Assembly (NCBI RefSeq): GCF_040183065.1
Contig: NC_091127.1
Location: 25,576,391 to 25,640,390 of the forward strand
Direction of reading: 5' to 3'
DNA: 64,000 bases
From: Periplaneta americana
Lineage: Eukaryota; Arthropoda; Insecta; Blattodea; Blattidae
Position 1 is the stretch's first letter, and each line of letters opens with the position of its first letter. The translations under genes were made by a program, and so were the position numbers. Below the pieces are notes generated by a model, which ran no database searches, was not told the DNA's origin, and saw only the letters and a list, made by a program, of their open reading frames with translations. This document shows positions 11,795 through 23,434 of this stretch, in pieces.

Positions 11795-12262
11795 TCGCAA
11801 GTTTACCTTCTCTTTTTTTCTTCGTATGATCAAGTTCTTCGTCTTATTTGCACTTAACTTCATTCCATACTGCTCACAGCTGTTATTTAGCTCCAGTTGC
11901 ATTATCTCCTAGTGTCATCTCTTCTGTTAACAACGCCATATCATCAGCAAATCTTATGCAGTTTATTCTTCTTCCTCTTACTATCACTCCTACTATGTTC
12001 TGAAAACAGTTCTTCACTAAATCCTCCAAGTAGATGTTGAACAGGGTAGGTGATAAGGGACATTCTTGAAGTACTCCTTTTCCTATTTCACTTCCTTCTG
12101 ACATTTCTTCTCATATCCTGACTTTGAGTCATTGTTTCATTTAAATATTACTGAACAGCCTTCTCTCTTTCCAACTTACATCAATTTTCTTTAGGATCCC
12201 CATTAAATTATTCCATTCCACTTTGTCAAACGCCTTTTCTAAATCTACAAATACTATCATTA
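11795..12262 (-). pseudogene. LINE reverse transcriptase pseudogene
   Basis: From 12262 downward the frame reads VFVDLEKAFDKVEW (motif A, catalytic D). It then runs through three in-frame stops (TAA, TGA, TGA) to KGVLQECPLSPTLFNIYLED and CIRFADDMALL (the YxDD-type motif, FADD near 11930-11953). After a one-base frameshift near 11900 it resumes as CEQYGMKLSANKTKNLI. The order and spacing are those of a non-LTR retrotransposon ORF2 reverse transcriptase, here about 150 codons. The stops and frameshift make it inactive. The CCPL-type region has QECPLSP where QGCPLSP is usual. Confidence 0.85.
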
Positions 12263-12269
12263 CAATCAT

Positions 12270-12702
12270 TAATACAAGACGGTACAATACGGTATAATAA
12301 ATTGGGGTGGAGTAGCATCATCTGTACTTAATCCATTAATTTTATTACACAGAAGATTAATAAAAATTTGTCTAACAAAAAATTGTGGATTACCCAACAA
12401 ACTTAATTTATACAGATTTTAAAGTACTAAACTACTGAAGAAATTTATAAATATAGTTTACTAACTTACTACCACAGAAATCAAATAAAACATAAATATA
12501 ATCGACATGAATATCGTACTCGAAGACAAAAGTCTACTTTCCCATTAATTGAGCCTAAATGTCATACAAGTGTAGCTCTTAAACATGGTGCTAGTTTCGG
12601 CCCAAGATTTTATAATAAAATTACAAACCATTTGCCAAATTTGAAATTTTTTAAAATTGAAGCTTTTAAAAAAGAAATTTATAAAATTATTCATGATATA
12701 TA
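12270..12702 (+). pseudogene. LINE ORF2 C-terminus (CR1/Jockey-type)
   Basis: Codons near 12290 give GIINWGGVASSVLNPLILLH, and after a stop and frameshift near 12420 a clean frame of about 85 codons runs to a double TAA at 12697-12702. That part includes YNRHEYRTRRQ and a GPRFYNKITNHLPN segment ending KKEIYKII. This W-G ... R-T-R ... FYNK-LP pattern is the post-RT C-terminal region of CR1/Jockey-type LINEs. It lies head-to-head with the minus-strand RT fragment next to it and belongs to a different family. Confidence 0.75.
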
Positions 12703-13873
12703 ATAACAAATGTATTTTTTTACCTTTTATTTCTGTCGACTATATTAATGTTTTTATTAAATATCACTGGCTTCTGTCTGATTGTAAATTTATATTAAAT
12801 GTGCTTTTTTCTCTTTTTTTTTTGCTCTTGTGTGTTATTTATTGGTCTGAATTAAGTTACTTACTGTATTTAGTAAACTGTCCTCGTAAATTTTATGTTA
12901 GGCCCATATTATTGGCTAAGACCGCACCGTACACGAGTCTGGCTCTTAAGGTAGTGGCTAGAAACGTTTTTGCTTTATAAATTTAATTTGTACTCACTAG
13001 CTAGCTAGTTAAGTAAACTACATACACTTTTTATTCTTCTCCAGGTAACCTTTACCATACAAAATGATAATATTTCATGTGCATCATTCCAGGATAAATT
13101 GACTAGCAGTTATTAATGTCTAGGTGAAATATTCTTACACAACATACAGGCGAATAAACATACGGCGTGACCAGAATCACCAAAATCATATTTTTCCGTA
13201 AAAATCTCGAAATAGTGTTTTCGCAGCATTGCAACACTTTTTCCTTACACTTCCTAGAGTAAGGAAATAAATAAAAAAAAATCCTGCACGGGTTAGTTCA
13301 CTATCTCCATGACGTACATCACAACACATTCGTGAAGTAGTAATCCGTTCTAATCCCTTTAACGAATTTGGCTGTCACTTGAACACGAAATGGCCTCTGA
13401 ATCCCATCACAGATCCAAGCCTTCCGCACACACATAGTATCAAAAGCTAAGCTGCTTATGGAAGGCAAAGTATGAAATTGTAGCTAGAGCGGATGTCACT
13501 TGTTTTGTTCGACTCGCTAGGCTTCGTCTCTTTTTGTCTCTTGGTTAAAATGAAGCCTTAATGAAGGAAGTTTTTGTTACGAGAGAAAATTAAACAGTTC
13601 CAACGCCCGAAAAAGACCATAAAATTCACTTTGTCGAATACGTAACTTAATAATCCTCAAAAACTGGATGTAATTCCGTTAAACTAAGAAGTAATGCAAT
13701 TATTATAAACATAAAATTACTCCATTCAGAAAGATGTTAGTGTAATGTGTTACAACAGTTTCATTAAAACAAGAAATCATTTGCTTTCTAATGTTATACT
13801 TTTACGAAAACAAGTTAAAATTAAGAAAATCATGATATTCACCAACATCATCATCAAGAACTAATTATTGATT
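12703..13873. other. LINE 3' UTR remnant then unassigned sequence
   Basis: The first about 290 bp are probably the 3' UTR of the preceding LINE. A 107-codon frame at 12657-12980 begins in it out of frame and is not meaningful. From about 13000 on I recognise nothing. Confidence 0.45.
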
Positions 13874-13882
13874 AAATCTTAA

Positions 13883-14133
13883 GTATCCACCGCTGTGGAG
13901 TAGCGGTTAGCGACCGTGAAACTAACTAGTGGGCTCGGGTTCAAATCTTGGTTGGGACAAGTTACCTGGTTCAGGTTTTTACGGGGTTTTCCCTCAACCC
14001 ATTAAGAGCAAATGCTGGGTAACTTTCGGCGCTGGACCCTGGACTCATTTCGCTGGCATTATCACCTTCATCTCACTCAGACGTTAGATAACTAGAGTAG
14101 TTGATAAACGTCGTAAAATAACCACTTAAAAAT
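13883..14133 (+). mobile_element. tRNA-derived SINE with 9-bp target-site duplication
   Basis: The head has an A-box-like GAGTAGCGGTTAGCG and a B-box GGGTTCAAATC. The body (GGGGTTTTCCCTCAACCCAT, GCAAATGCTGGGTAAC) and end (GTCGTAAAATAACC) resemble SINEs I associate with Blattodea genomes. The direct repeat AAATCTTAA flanks it at 13874-13882 and 14134-14142. Its 3' end resembles that of the SINE at 23193-23434, so the two families share a tail. Apparently full length. Confidence 0.88.
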
Positions 14134-14142
14134 AAATCTTAA

Positions 14143-15302
14143 ATCCTATAGAAATCAAAAGGTGATCTTTGTCGTGTTATCTTTATCGAAGTAGAATAAC
14201 ATGTCTGTCTGTTGGTCGGTAACAAAATGTAAACTTAGGGAATCTACTATTACACAGTTATATTATTAGTGTATTTTGGTAATATTTGATATTTTTCTAT
14301 ATGTCATTTTATATATTTAAATGAGAATTTTGAACAATCTTGCGAACAGTAGTAATGTTTAAGGAACCTAGGTAATTATTGAACTTTTGAACATCGCTTT
14401 CCTTTAAAATCTAAATTCTGTATCACACGTCAATTTATTGAAATTGCTACATTTCATTGTATATTCTGATGATCAAATTATTATTTTGAAGGATAAATGT
14501 GATATTAAATACATGTTGAGGAAATTCAGTGACTCTTATAAAAATGGGGTATGTCTATGAACACCAAGAAGACAAATGGAAGGGTATATTTCCAAGGAGA
14601 CGTACCTTCAATTTTTTTATTTTATTTTATTTTTTTTTAGTTTAAAGATAGTTAAAATAAATCTTGCTGGTGCATCAGTACCCTTCCACCCTGTATAGAG
14701 CTATCATTTCAAAACTTCCCAGACTAAATTCCAATTTAATTTAATTGAATAAAAACACGTCAATACACCTATATATTTTGAAGAAATGTAATTTTATCCA
14801 TACGTCATTTTGGCATCCAGTGAATTTCAAAGTCAAAATTTAGTTATTCTTTTAATTAAGTATATATTTAAAAAAAATAAATAAATATTCTCTATTCAGG
14901 TTCCTTGTGGTCACCCTCATTGTACGGCTTATTATTTATTAGTAACAAATCTTTCTCACTTATAATTAGGCCTACAGACCTGTCATTACAATACGTCCCA
15001 GTCTAAATAACTATTTCAATTAAATTAAATTTAAACAACAAAAATCACGTCAATTTAGATATTGAGGAGAAAGTTTAAAACAAGTGTTCACTGAATTATA
15101 TATCCTTAACTTTTCTATGTTTCCACCTCTTGTTATTCGAAATAATTTAATTAATGTACTGATTTTGTTGGTATTAATTATCATAATTATGCACTCTTCA
15201 TCCCCCTATTATTTATTCGCTCGATTTCATACTCTCGCTATCATAATATTAATACTCGATCACAACGCGATAACACGCTAGAAATTCCACTTCATGCATC
15301 GT
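14143..15302. other. Unassigned AT-rich sequence
   Basis: No gene recognised. Two stretches (14725-14770 and 15000-15055) are loosely alike (CAGACTAAATT..., ACACGTCAAT), perhaps an old duplication. Confidence 0.45.
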
Positions 15303-15450
15303 CTCTGTATTCCTCATCCGTCACTGTTGCTACCTCTCGTCACTGGAACTCTCTGCCGCCTGAAGTCAAGGGCTGCCGAACATTGAATTCTTTCAAATCC
15401 AAGTTAGAAAATTATCTTATGACGAGTTGCCAAACTAACTTACTATTATG
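15303..15450 (+). pseudogene. LINE ORF2 C-terminal stub
   Basis: The frame reads ATSRHWNSLPPEVKGCR, then FKSKLENYLM, ending TSCQTNLLL and a stop. This is the C-terminus of a Jockey/CR1-type LINE. The same last codons occur at 21830-21860. Its 3' UTR, hairpin and TTA tail follow. Confidence 0.75.
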
Positions 15451-15672
15451 ACAAGTGTTGTATTGCATGTTTCCACGTATTCACATTTTTTTATGTTCTA
15501 ATGATATTCAACTTATTTTATATTTCTGTTTTCATATTTTCCGATAATGTTATATCTCTAATGTGATAAGTTGAGCTATATATAATCTTAATTTTCCTTA
15601 TTGTGTGTACTTAGAAATATTGTATTCACTGTATACTTTGTACTGCACTATTTTATTACTACTATTAGTATT

Positions 15673-15738
<66 letters not shown>

Positions 15739-16000
15739 TGTCTTTTTTTGTATGCCTCATTTATTTTGACCTGCTGTTCACATATTATTATGCTTTTTTC
15801 TTTTTTTCTGTATGTTATATATTATGTCTGATTTCTTTTTATTTGTTGTTTATATTTTATTATTATTATTATCTTATTCAGTTTTGTGTGTAAAATTGTA
15901 GTGTAATTTGTAAATTTGTAGTGTTTTTGTAACGCAGTCTTTACTCCTGGTTGAGTGTTAGAGAAGGCCGTATGGCCTTAACTCTGCCAGGTTAAATAAA

Positions 16001-16047
<47 letters not shown>

Positions 16048-16309
16048 TGTCTTTTTTTGTATGCCTCATTTATTTTGACCTGCTGTTCACATATTATTAT
16101 GCTTTTTTCTTTTTTTCTGTATGTTATATATTATGTCTGATTTCTTTTTATTTGTTGTTTATATTTTATTATTATTATTATCTTATTCAGTTTTGTGTGT
16201 AAAATTGTAGTGTAATTTGTAAATTTGTAGTGTTTTTGTAACGCAGTCTTTACTCCTGGTTGAGTGTTAGAGAAGGCCGTATGGCCTTAACTCTGCCAGG
16301 TTAAATAAA

Positions 16310-16344
<35 letters not shown>

Positions 16345-16606
16345 TGTCTTTTTTTGTATGCCTCATTTATTTTGACCTGCTGTTCACATATTATTATGCT
16401 TTTTTCTTTTTTTCTGTATGTTATATATTATGTCTGATTTCTTTTTATTTGTTGTTTATATTTTATTATTATTATTATCTTATTCAGTTTTGTGTGTAAA
16501 ATTGTAGTGTAATTTGTAAATTTGTAGTGTTTTTGTAACGCAGTCTTTACTCCTGGTTGAGTGTTAGAGAAGGCCGTATGGCCTTAACTCTGCCAGGTTA
16601 AATAAA

Positions 16607-16655
<49 letters not shown>
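15451..16655 (+). repeat. LINE 3' UTR with three tandem copies of its distal unit
   Basis: A unit starting AATTGTCTTTTTTTGTATG and ending with the hairpin plus TTAAATAAATCA(TTA)n occurs three times, at 15736, 16045 and 16342 (periods 309 and 297). The copies look almost identical apart from TTA-run length. Hairpins lie at 15946-15991, 16255-16300 and 16552-16597. The first follows the LINE stub at 15303, so the array grew from that insertion. Confidence 0.92.
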
Positions 16656-16658
<3 letters not shown>

Positions 16659-17108
16659 GGTAATAATTTGGAGAACAAACACCTTTTTAATGGTGAGAAA
16701 ATACATTAATTTTGAGGTTAAGTCAAACAAACGAGTTATTCACCCTACCAACATACTCAGCTAACTGACACTAAATCCGTCTAATGAAATATACTGTACG
16801 GTCATGAATGGATTTATATGGCTTCGGAAAATAATGAACAGCGAAAGCCTAAGCCGACAATGAGAGATTGTTTTACAATATGGCGATCTGTAATAATGAA
16901 ATATCAACTACAAAGCTGATCCATGAACATGGGGGTTTTCTACATTAAATTTTTCTACTGTGATTAAGTTGGAAGCATTCGTCACAAAAAATATTTATTA
17001 GTAATAACTTTATCTATACCTGCACTCAGGTACAGAAAATATTAAAAAAACGTGACACGGAAATTTTGGATGTGGTAAATACAATGACTAGGTCGTCTAT
17101 ATTTAATA
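16656..17108. other. Unassigned sequence
   Basis: No recognisable gene or repeat. Confidence 0.45.
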
Positions 17109-17321
17109 TTGCGTGAAAGGCATTTTAGTAGGTTCGAATCCTATCTAGACATAGATATGCTGTGCAATGTCTTCTTATTTGAGGCCCGAAGCGGTTTAGG
17201 CATGCCGAAATTTGCAATAACATACGCAAATTTACTTCGGAAATGGATAGGCGACGATTTTAATTTCACAACATGTGGTGAAAAAAATCTTTTGTCAAGC
17301 TTGTCAAAAGAAGGTGAGTAA
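17109..17321 (+). other. Unrecognised 70-codon frame ending at a strong splice-donor-like site
   Basis: The peptide (containing MPKFAITYANLLRKW) has no domain I recognise. The frame runs across AAG|GTGAGTAAG at about 17309-17318, a near-perfect 5' splice-site match, and a pyrimidine-poor TTTTAG precedes it near 17130. It could be a short host exon, but the same could arise by chance. Confidence 0.15.
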
Positions 17322-17394
17322 GCTATGCAATAAACAGTTAAAATAATCTTTCAGACCAGGCTTTCTGTTGGCTGTTTTGAATTATTCAAAGAGA

Positions 17395-17545
17395 AAAATT
17401 CTATCCTGGAACGGGAGTTAAACCTAGATAGTTCAGTGGTTTGAACACGAGTACTTAAACCTAACAGAACCGAGTAAAGCCCTGGTCCAGGATAAAACTT
17501 TAACCTTTCAATTATTCGATATATATATATGCTGATCATCGGATT
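17395..17545 (-). mobile_element. Possible tRNA-like SINE fragment
   Basis: On the minus strand AGGTTTAACTCCCG resembles a degenerate B-box, with tRNA-like sequence upstream. No clean A-box or target duplication. Weak. Confidence 0.3.
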
Positions 17546-17879
17546 TTACTCATATGAATATCTACAAACATTTTCAAAGTGATTTTATATACTTTTTAAT
17601 ATATGTATACATTGAAAGAGAGCACAATTTCAATGATTGCACAGTTAAAATTTTAAGAGCATTAGAGAGATTAAAAAAATAGCAAGACTTCAAAATTCTA
17701 TAACGTAATTTCTATGACAATTTGCTTCAACATTGAATCAGCGAGATTGTATCAGAGCTCAAACAAAAAATATTAAGTTTGTTTCTAAGGGTGATTATAT
17801 CAAATTACGCAATCTACTCGTATATGTTGATTTGATAGACATTTGAGCATTTTCTGCGGACCTCTGGGGAAAGAACTAA

Positions 17880-18287
17880 GGAAGATACTAGTGAAGTGCT
17901 TTGTGTGGAGTGTGGTATTTTATGAAGTATGGACATTATGATGAAGTGAAGAGAAGCGATTAGAAGCATTTCAAATGTGAATATGGAAAAAGATTGAGAG
18001 TGTGAAATGGACAGGCAGAATAAGAAACGAAACTGTGTTGGAAAGAGTGAGTGAAGAAAGAATGATGCTGAAACTGATCAGGAAGAAGAACAGGAATTGG
18101 TTGGGTCACTGGCTGAGAAGAAACTGCCTTCTGAAGATTGCACTGGAAGAAATGGTAAACGGGAGAAGAGTTTGGGGCAGAAGAAGATATCAGATAATAG
18201 ACGACATTAAGATAATATGGGTCATTGCGAAGACTAAGAGGAAGGCAGAAAATAGGAAAGACTGGAAAATGCTTGGCTTGCAGTGAA
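17880..18287 (+). pseudogene. LINE ORF2 C-terminal fragment
   Basis: Reads LVKCFVWSVVFYEVWTL, then after stops RLEAFQM and KIESVKWTGRIRNETVLERV, then NWLGHWLRRNCLLKIAL and a basic GRRRYQIIDDIK tail. This is the post-RT C-terminal region of a non-LTR retrotransposon (conserved L-V-W-S ... LEAF-M-W ... GH-LRRNCLL). The 3' flank ends in ATGAATGAA. Stops and missing N-terminal domains show a dead 5'-truncated copy. Confidence 0.8.
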
Positions 18288-18461
18288 AGACCTGCCCTAA
18301 GGCAGAACAATATGAATGAACAGAGTGATTGCGGAATATAGATTGCTAAATCTAAGAAATGTAAAGATGTAGGGTAAACAACATACTTACTGTAGCCGTG
18401 AAGGAAACAACCATTTCCATCAACAGCATGTCAATAATTTTTCCTAATTATAGCAATAAGT

Positions 18462-18926
<465 letters not shown>

Positions 18927-18935
18927 GCAATAAGT

Positions 18936-19702
18936 ATATTATATTTTAACGTGTTTAACTAATTGATTTGCTTTTTATTTAAAATATTGTTATAGAACTT
19001 TCTACTTAATCGTAAAGGATTACCTGTGAAAAGTAATGTATTTCTGTTCCTCACATGCTATGTACATATAGTACTTGTAATTAATTATATAGCATGAATG
19101 TGTTTCGTCACATGACTTACACTGAAGTTATATAATGACGAAATGTCATTAGCAATATCACTCAATATAGCGACGTATTTTAAGAGTTATTGTTGTCAAG
19201 GGAAACGTGACTACATATACTGTAATTATCCTGCAGTTCTAACTATGGTAATGTTGAAGAAAATCGATTTTGTCCTAATAGCGTATCCATTAACTTCTGT
19301 CTGTACTGTATGTTACGTCAAGGATAAAGACTGATTCATGCAATTTGAGTTAATATAATGATTGCCATTTGTTCGAAACCCCGTGCTCTGAAGCAACTTG
19401 TTCAGCACCCCAAGATAGCACGCAGCCTAGTCTGCCAGATTACAGGCGTTTTTGCATCTACTACTTTCTTATTTTATCCTTTACAAAATCATTTCCTACT
19501 TACTGCATTTCTTCAGTGACTCTTTTTCCTCTTTGTCAACTGAGTCATATTTCTTACTTCTATTCTTTTTCCATTTTGTTTATATTTATTTCTCTTATTC
19601 TCTTTACCTTCCGGCTTTTGTTGCTTTCACTTTATTAACTTCATTTTCTTCTTTTTATACCCTCCTTTTATTTTTTATTTTCTTTTTTCTTTAGCAGTCT
19701 TC
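18936..19702. other. Unassigned sequence, pyrimidine-rich toward the end
   Basis: No gene recognised. The 19540-19690 stretch is strongly TTC/TTT-rich, which opens two short frames encoding hydrophobic and aromatic residues. Confidence 0.45.
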
Positions 19703-19960
19703 TTAAGGGGAGATTAACTGATCTATCCCGTAATGTGTAAATTTTCAATTTGCTTACTTAATTATCCATCATCTCAGGAACTACTCAAGATATCATGCTG
19801 AAATTTATACAGGATGATGAAACAAGCTACCTAACAAACTAACGCGGATTTCATCAATAAATACCTGTTCTAAAAAAAAAATTTCAAAATTTTTAAATAG
19901 TATTACTTTATGCTAATTTTGCTTATGTTTCTGAATACAAAATAAGTGTGTTAATAAGGT
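19703..19960 (+). repeat. Possible end of a dispersed element beginning TCTTAAGGGGA
   Basis: TCTTAAGGGGAGATTAACTG followed by AT-rich sequence resembles the start of a repeat type seen in many insect genomes. No partner end was found. Weak. Confidence 0.25.
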
Positions 19961-19979
19961 ATTTTTGTTCTATTTTCTA

Positions 19980-20032
19980 AGTCATCTCGCGACCCCTCTC
20001 ACGGGTCGCGACCCACACTTTGGGAAACGCTG
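19980..20032 (-). mobile_element. hAT-like terminal segment
   Basis: On the minus strand CAGCGTTTCCCAAAGTGTGG followed by GTCGCGACCC resembles the end of hAT (Charlie/Buster-like) elements. Contains the palindrome GGGTCGCGACCC. The other end was not located. Confidence 0.4.
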
Positions 20033-20459
20033 GTTTAGACTGTTATTTTGGCTGCCTACGCAAAATTTAACGGCTTAAGGCAGGCATCCCTGCATATCTT
20101 GTTTGCGTCTTACTTAGTCTACATCATTGTCTTCTTAACTTTTCATTTGTTTTATCTTCATTTCACTGTTATCGTACTCTCTTTTGTTTATCTTCTTACT
20201 CTCTTATTCTTGTTACTCCTTTCTTCCTGTCTTCTACATCTCATTTACAGACGTGGACAAATTATTAGACTAAAACGTTTTCTTGGAAACATAATATAAT
20301 TCGTCATATCAACTATCAGTATAATTCACAGAGTCTCTATTGTTGTAAATATGATTGTTTACATCTTCTGGCATATTTTTCCAATGGTTACGTATATTTT
20401 ATCTGCCTGTGTTGGTATTACTGGTGTTTTAATTATATACTGCAGAAATTCAACAGTCT

Positions 20460-20655
20460 GTTCTCCTATGGCCTGCAAGAAGACCGGACATGAACGAAAT
20501 TGTGATCTATACTGAAGAAGAAAGTGAACAAAAAGAGGCTTACAACAAAACATGGGCCCATTTTAGCACTGTCTGATATCTGGCTAAATGATGCTGATAT
20601 TCAAAGAAAGTGTAAAACTTTGGTTTCCAGCATCCCTGACAAAATCAACATGTTA
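20460..20655 (+). pseudogene. Tc1-type transposase C-terminal remnant
   Basis: LLWPARRPDMNEIVIYTE corresponds to the WPA-S-PD-NPIEN block holding the last acidic catalytic residue of DD34E transposases, though the NPIEN part is degenerate. A second block, DADIQRKCKTLVSSIPDKIN, matches the family's C-terminal LVSSMP region. The frame is cut by the nested element after NML and resumes at 21070 as VKNKGMFTKY followed by a stop, the usual transposase ending. The N-terminal DNA-binding domain and the first catalytic aspartates are absent. Confidence 0.75.
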
Positions 20656-21067
20656 TAGTCGCGACGCTGTTATTCCCGGCGTGACTCCTCCTCTTTGCTT
20701 ACGTCTTCGGAAGTCAAGGCTCTATAAAGTCTAGGTAGGTAGTATCATTCGCCATTTTTGTTCTTTCGTTACTGAGCTACCATACGAGGAATCTATTTGC
20801 CACACCGTTAAACATTATCATGTCGTAGCTCCTATCATAATAAATCAAACCGACTGTAATTCAGCAAATAATTGAGCGGCAAATAACGTCCTCGTGTGCT
20901 TTCTGCGAACGCCAACGAAAGAGGCAAAATGGTGGGCGATTATATTAAGTATTTATCGAGCCTTGAGAAATGAATATCGTCTTCATCAGCTAATCTCAAG
21001 ACGCACACGTTTAAATGTAGCCGACCTGCAACGCGATTGGCTGCAGGAAATTAGAACGACGGGACTA
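20656..21067. mobile_element. TA-flanked MITE nested in the Tc1-like element
   Basis: The ends TAGTCGCGACG and (complement) TAGTCCCGTCG are imperfect inverted repeats. TA flanks it at 20654-20655 and 21068-21069. Removing it with one TA joins the transposase frame exactly. No coding. Superfamily uncertain. Confidence 0.75.
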
Positions 21068-21233
21068 TAGTAAAGAATAAGGGAATGTTCACAAAATATT
21101 AGTTATCTCCAGACTCAATTATCTGTTCATTATTTCTGTGCAAAAAAAAAACATTTTTGTTCATTATTTCTGCCGATAAATACAGCTTTGTTGCACATAT
21201 AATAAATTTAGTCTAATAATTTGTCCACGTCTG

Positions 21234-21814
21234 TACATATCAAAATTCTGATAAATGCTGAAAGCTAGTAAATGAGACACTTTCGAGGTTCAAAGTAAGG
21301 ACCGTGTGGTTACGGAATACTGCATGTTCTCCAAAACAACGAGAAGAGGAAGCAGACACAAGTGCGATGATCCATCAACTGCGTAAACGAAACGCCACAG
21401 AGACTAGGTGCACTGATTGATTAATCGCTCAACCCGATCGGCTTTGGATTACGTCACTAATAGCTGTAGCATTCAGAGAACAACAGCCCATCAGTCATGG
21501 TACAAAAGTGAGCTAGCCGACCGTCTCAACTTCCTGTACCACAAGGCATTCAGGTGCTGGGTTGGTCCAGCCCATGTTAATTCGTGAAATTCCGCCACCT
21601 CTGTCTAGACAGGGAGATTCTACAGGAACGCAACACTCTCGTGTAACAGCACCACAAAAGAACGCCATTGAACGACACTCTTCTCTCTCTATTCCCCACG
21701 ATCTCCTGCTCATCCCCTCTCTTATTTATTTTAATTATCTTCATTTTTCCTCTCATTCTCTTCTTTTCTTTCTCTTACAGCCCTACTTTTCCTTGCATCC
21801 CTCACAATCACTTG
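21234..21814. other. Unassigned sequence
   Basis: Short overlapping frames on both strands around 21513-21864, none recognisable. The pyrimidine-rich stretch at 21700-21790 may be upstream LINE-derived sequence. Confidence 0.4.
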
Positions 21815-22072
21815 TCAAGCCTTTTACGAGTTTGACGAGTTGCCAAACTAACTTACTATTATGACAAGTGTTGTATTGCATGTTTCAACGTATTCACTTT
21901 TTTATGTTCTAGTGATATTTATTTTATATTTTTGTTCTCATATTTTCCGATAATGGTATATCTATAATGTGATAAGTTGAGCTATATATAATCATAATTT
22001 TCCTTACTGTATGTACTTAAAAATATTGTATTCATTGTATGCTTTGTACTGCACTATTTTATTACTACTATT

Positions 22073-22125
<53 letters not shown>

Positions 22126-22137
22126 TCTTATTTTTTA

Positions 22138-22168
<31 letters not shown>

Positions 22169-22437
22169 CATCATCATCAATAATTGTTTTCTTTTTTATA
22201 CTTTGTATGTCTCATCCATTTTGACCTGCCGTTCACATTTTATTTTGCTTTTTTGTTTCTTTCTGTGTGTTATATATGATACTTATTTCTTGTTTACATT
22301 TTATTATTATCTTATTCAGTTTTGTGTGTAAAATTGTAGTGTACTTTGTAAATTTGTAATGTTTTTTGTAACGCACTTTTACTCCTGGTTGAGTGTTAGA
22401 GAAGGCCGTATGGCCTTAACTCTGCCAGGTTAAATAA

Positions 22438-22503
<66 letters not shown>
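21815..22503 (+). mobile_element. LINE 3' end (same family as 15.3 kb)
   Basis: Starts with the last codons TSLTSCQTNLLL plus stop, then the same UTR as at 15451 (GTGTTGTATTGCATGTTTC), hairpin 22384-22429, TTAAATAAATCA and a (TTA)n tail. A single copy of the distal unit here contrasts with three at 15.7 kb. Internal TTA/TCA runs are expanded (22077-22180). Confidence 0.85.
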
Positions 22504-22521
22504 TACATGTCTTTCTTCCCT

Positions 22522-23143
22522 CTAGACTAGACGGCATTTCGGAAGGCGGCCGGCTGCTTTATGCGCCGTAGCATTTCTGGCATGTGACGTCACAAGCTTG
22601 TACAGTAGAACCAATCGGAATCAGTCTGTAACAAGTACTTCCCGAGTTCGTTTGTACACGTGTGAGTGTTTCAATACATTGAATAAGTAAAACTAACATT
22701 TACTGTTTGTGTGCAAGATAAATAAATGGAAGAAGAGACTGTAAAAAGACAAGTATTGCACAGGCAGGTGCGGAAAATATTGTTTAAGTGTATAATTATT
22801 TTAAAAACGTTGACGAGCACAACGCTGCCGGCCATCTTGATGCTGGCTGCAACATTGCCAACGCGCAAGAAACGACTGCAGAAGCATGTGGTGTGGGATT
22901 GAGAACCGTACAAAGAATATTATTAGTGAAGGAAAGAGGGTTTGTGTGGTGTCATGCTTACAGTAATCAACGGCTAAGTTCATTATTGTCTTTTGATAAT
23001 TTAAATTCTCTCCTGCGCTATTTGTATTGCACGTGCTGTGAAGTACGATGTGGCAATGTTGTACGCTGCCTTGCTCTCTCTATCTGTCTCTCTCGACGCA
23101 AACGCTAGCAGACTACCGCCTTCCGAATTGCCGTCGACTCTAG
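22522..23143 (+). mobile_element. Inverted-repeat DNA element with IS630/Tc1-like HTH remnant
   Basis: GACGGCATTTCGGAAGGCGG (22530-22549) is matched by the complement of 23116-23135 with one mismatch, and CTAGA extends both ends. It encloses a transposase-like fragment. At about 620 bp it is an internally deleted copy. Confidence 0.65.
22724..22962 (+). pseudogene. Transposase N-terminal fragment with HTH
   Basis: MEEETVKRQVLHRQVRKILF opens in one frame and YNYFKNVDE continues in another. Then comes ETTAEACGVGLRTVQRILLV, a helix-turn-helix typical of the N-termini of IS630-Tc1-like DDE proteins common in insects. No DDE catalytic core follows, and the frameshift makes it a relic. Confidence 0.5.
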
Positions 23144-23192
23144 TTGTCCTCTCTTTTATTGTCCATTTTTGTTATCAACTTCATTGCAAATA

Positions 23193-23434
23193 TTTTTAGT
23201 CGTTTATTTAACGACATTGTATCAACTAGGTTATTTAGCGACAATAGAATGAGTAATAGCGAAGTGGTATTTGGCGAGGTACAGAAGATTAGTCAGAGAT
23301 TACCCGACATTCGCCTTACAGTTCGAGTAGACCTCGGAAAAAACTTCAACCAGTTATACAGTCCAGGCGGGAATCGAACCCCCTTCCGAGCGCAGCTCCG
23401 AATCAGCATGTAAACGCGCCTACCGAGCTACATA
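23193..23434 (-). mobile_element. tRNA-derived SINE
   Basis: On the minus strand: GTAGCTCGGTAGGCGCG (A-box) and GGGGGTTCGATTCCCGCC (B-box), then a body ending ATGTCGTTAAATAAACGAC. The end resembles the 13.9 kb SINE (GTCGTAAAATAACC), so the two share a 3' module despite different heads. No clear target duplication. Confidence 0.8.

Larger units (their letters stand above)
20248..21233 (+). mobile_element. Tc1-like DNA transposon, TA-flanked, internally deleted
   Basis: The ends are perfect inverted repeats starting CAGACGTGGACAAATTATTA and continuing GACTAAA (27 bp). TA lies at 20246-20247 and 21234-21235. It retains only the C-terminal part of a Tc1-type transposase (20460-20655 and 21070-21104). 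A second TA-flanked element sits inside it. Non-functional. Confidence 0.85.

Noticed and set aside
17095-17160. tRNA-like GGTTCGAATCC with a 5-bp T stem
   Set aside because: No D or anticodon arm can be drawn upstream; probably a chance B-box or very decayed SINE.
18002-18286. 94-codon frame as a host gene
   Set aside because: Its LRRNCLL and basic tail match LINE ORF2 C-termini; upstream stops continue the same LINE domain.
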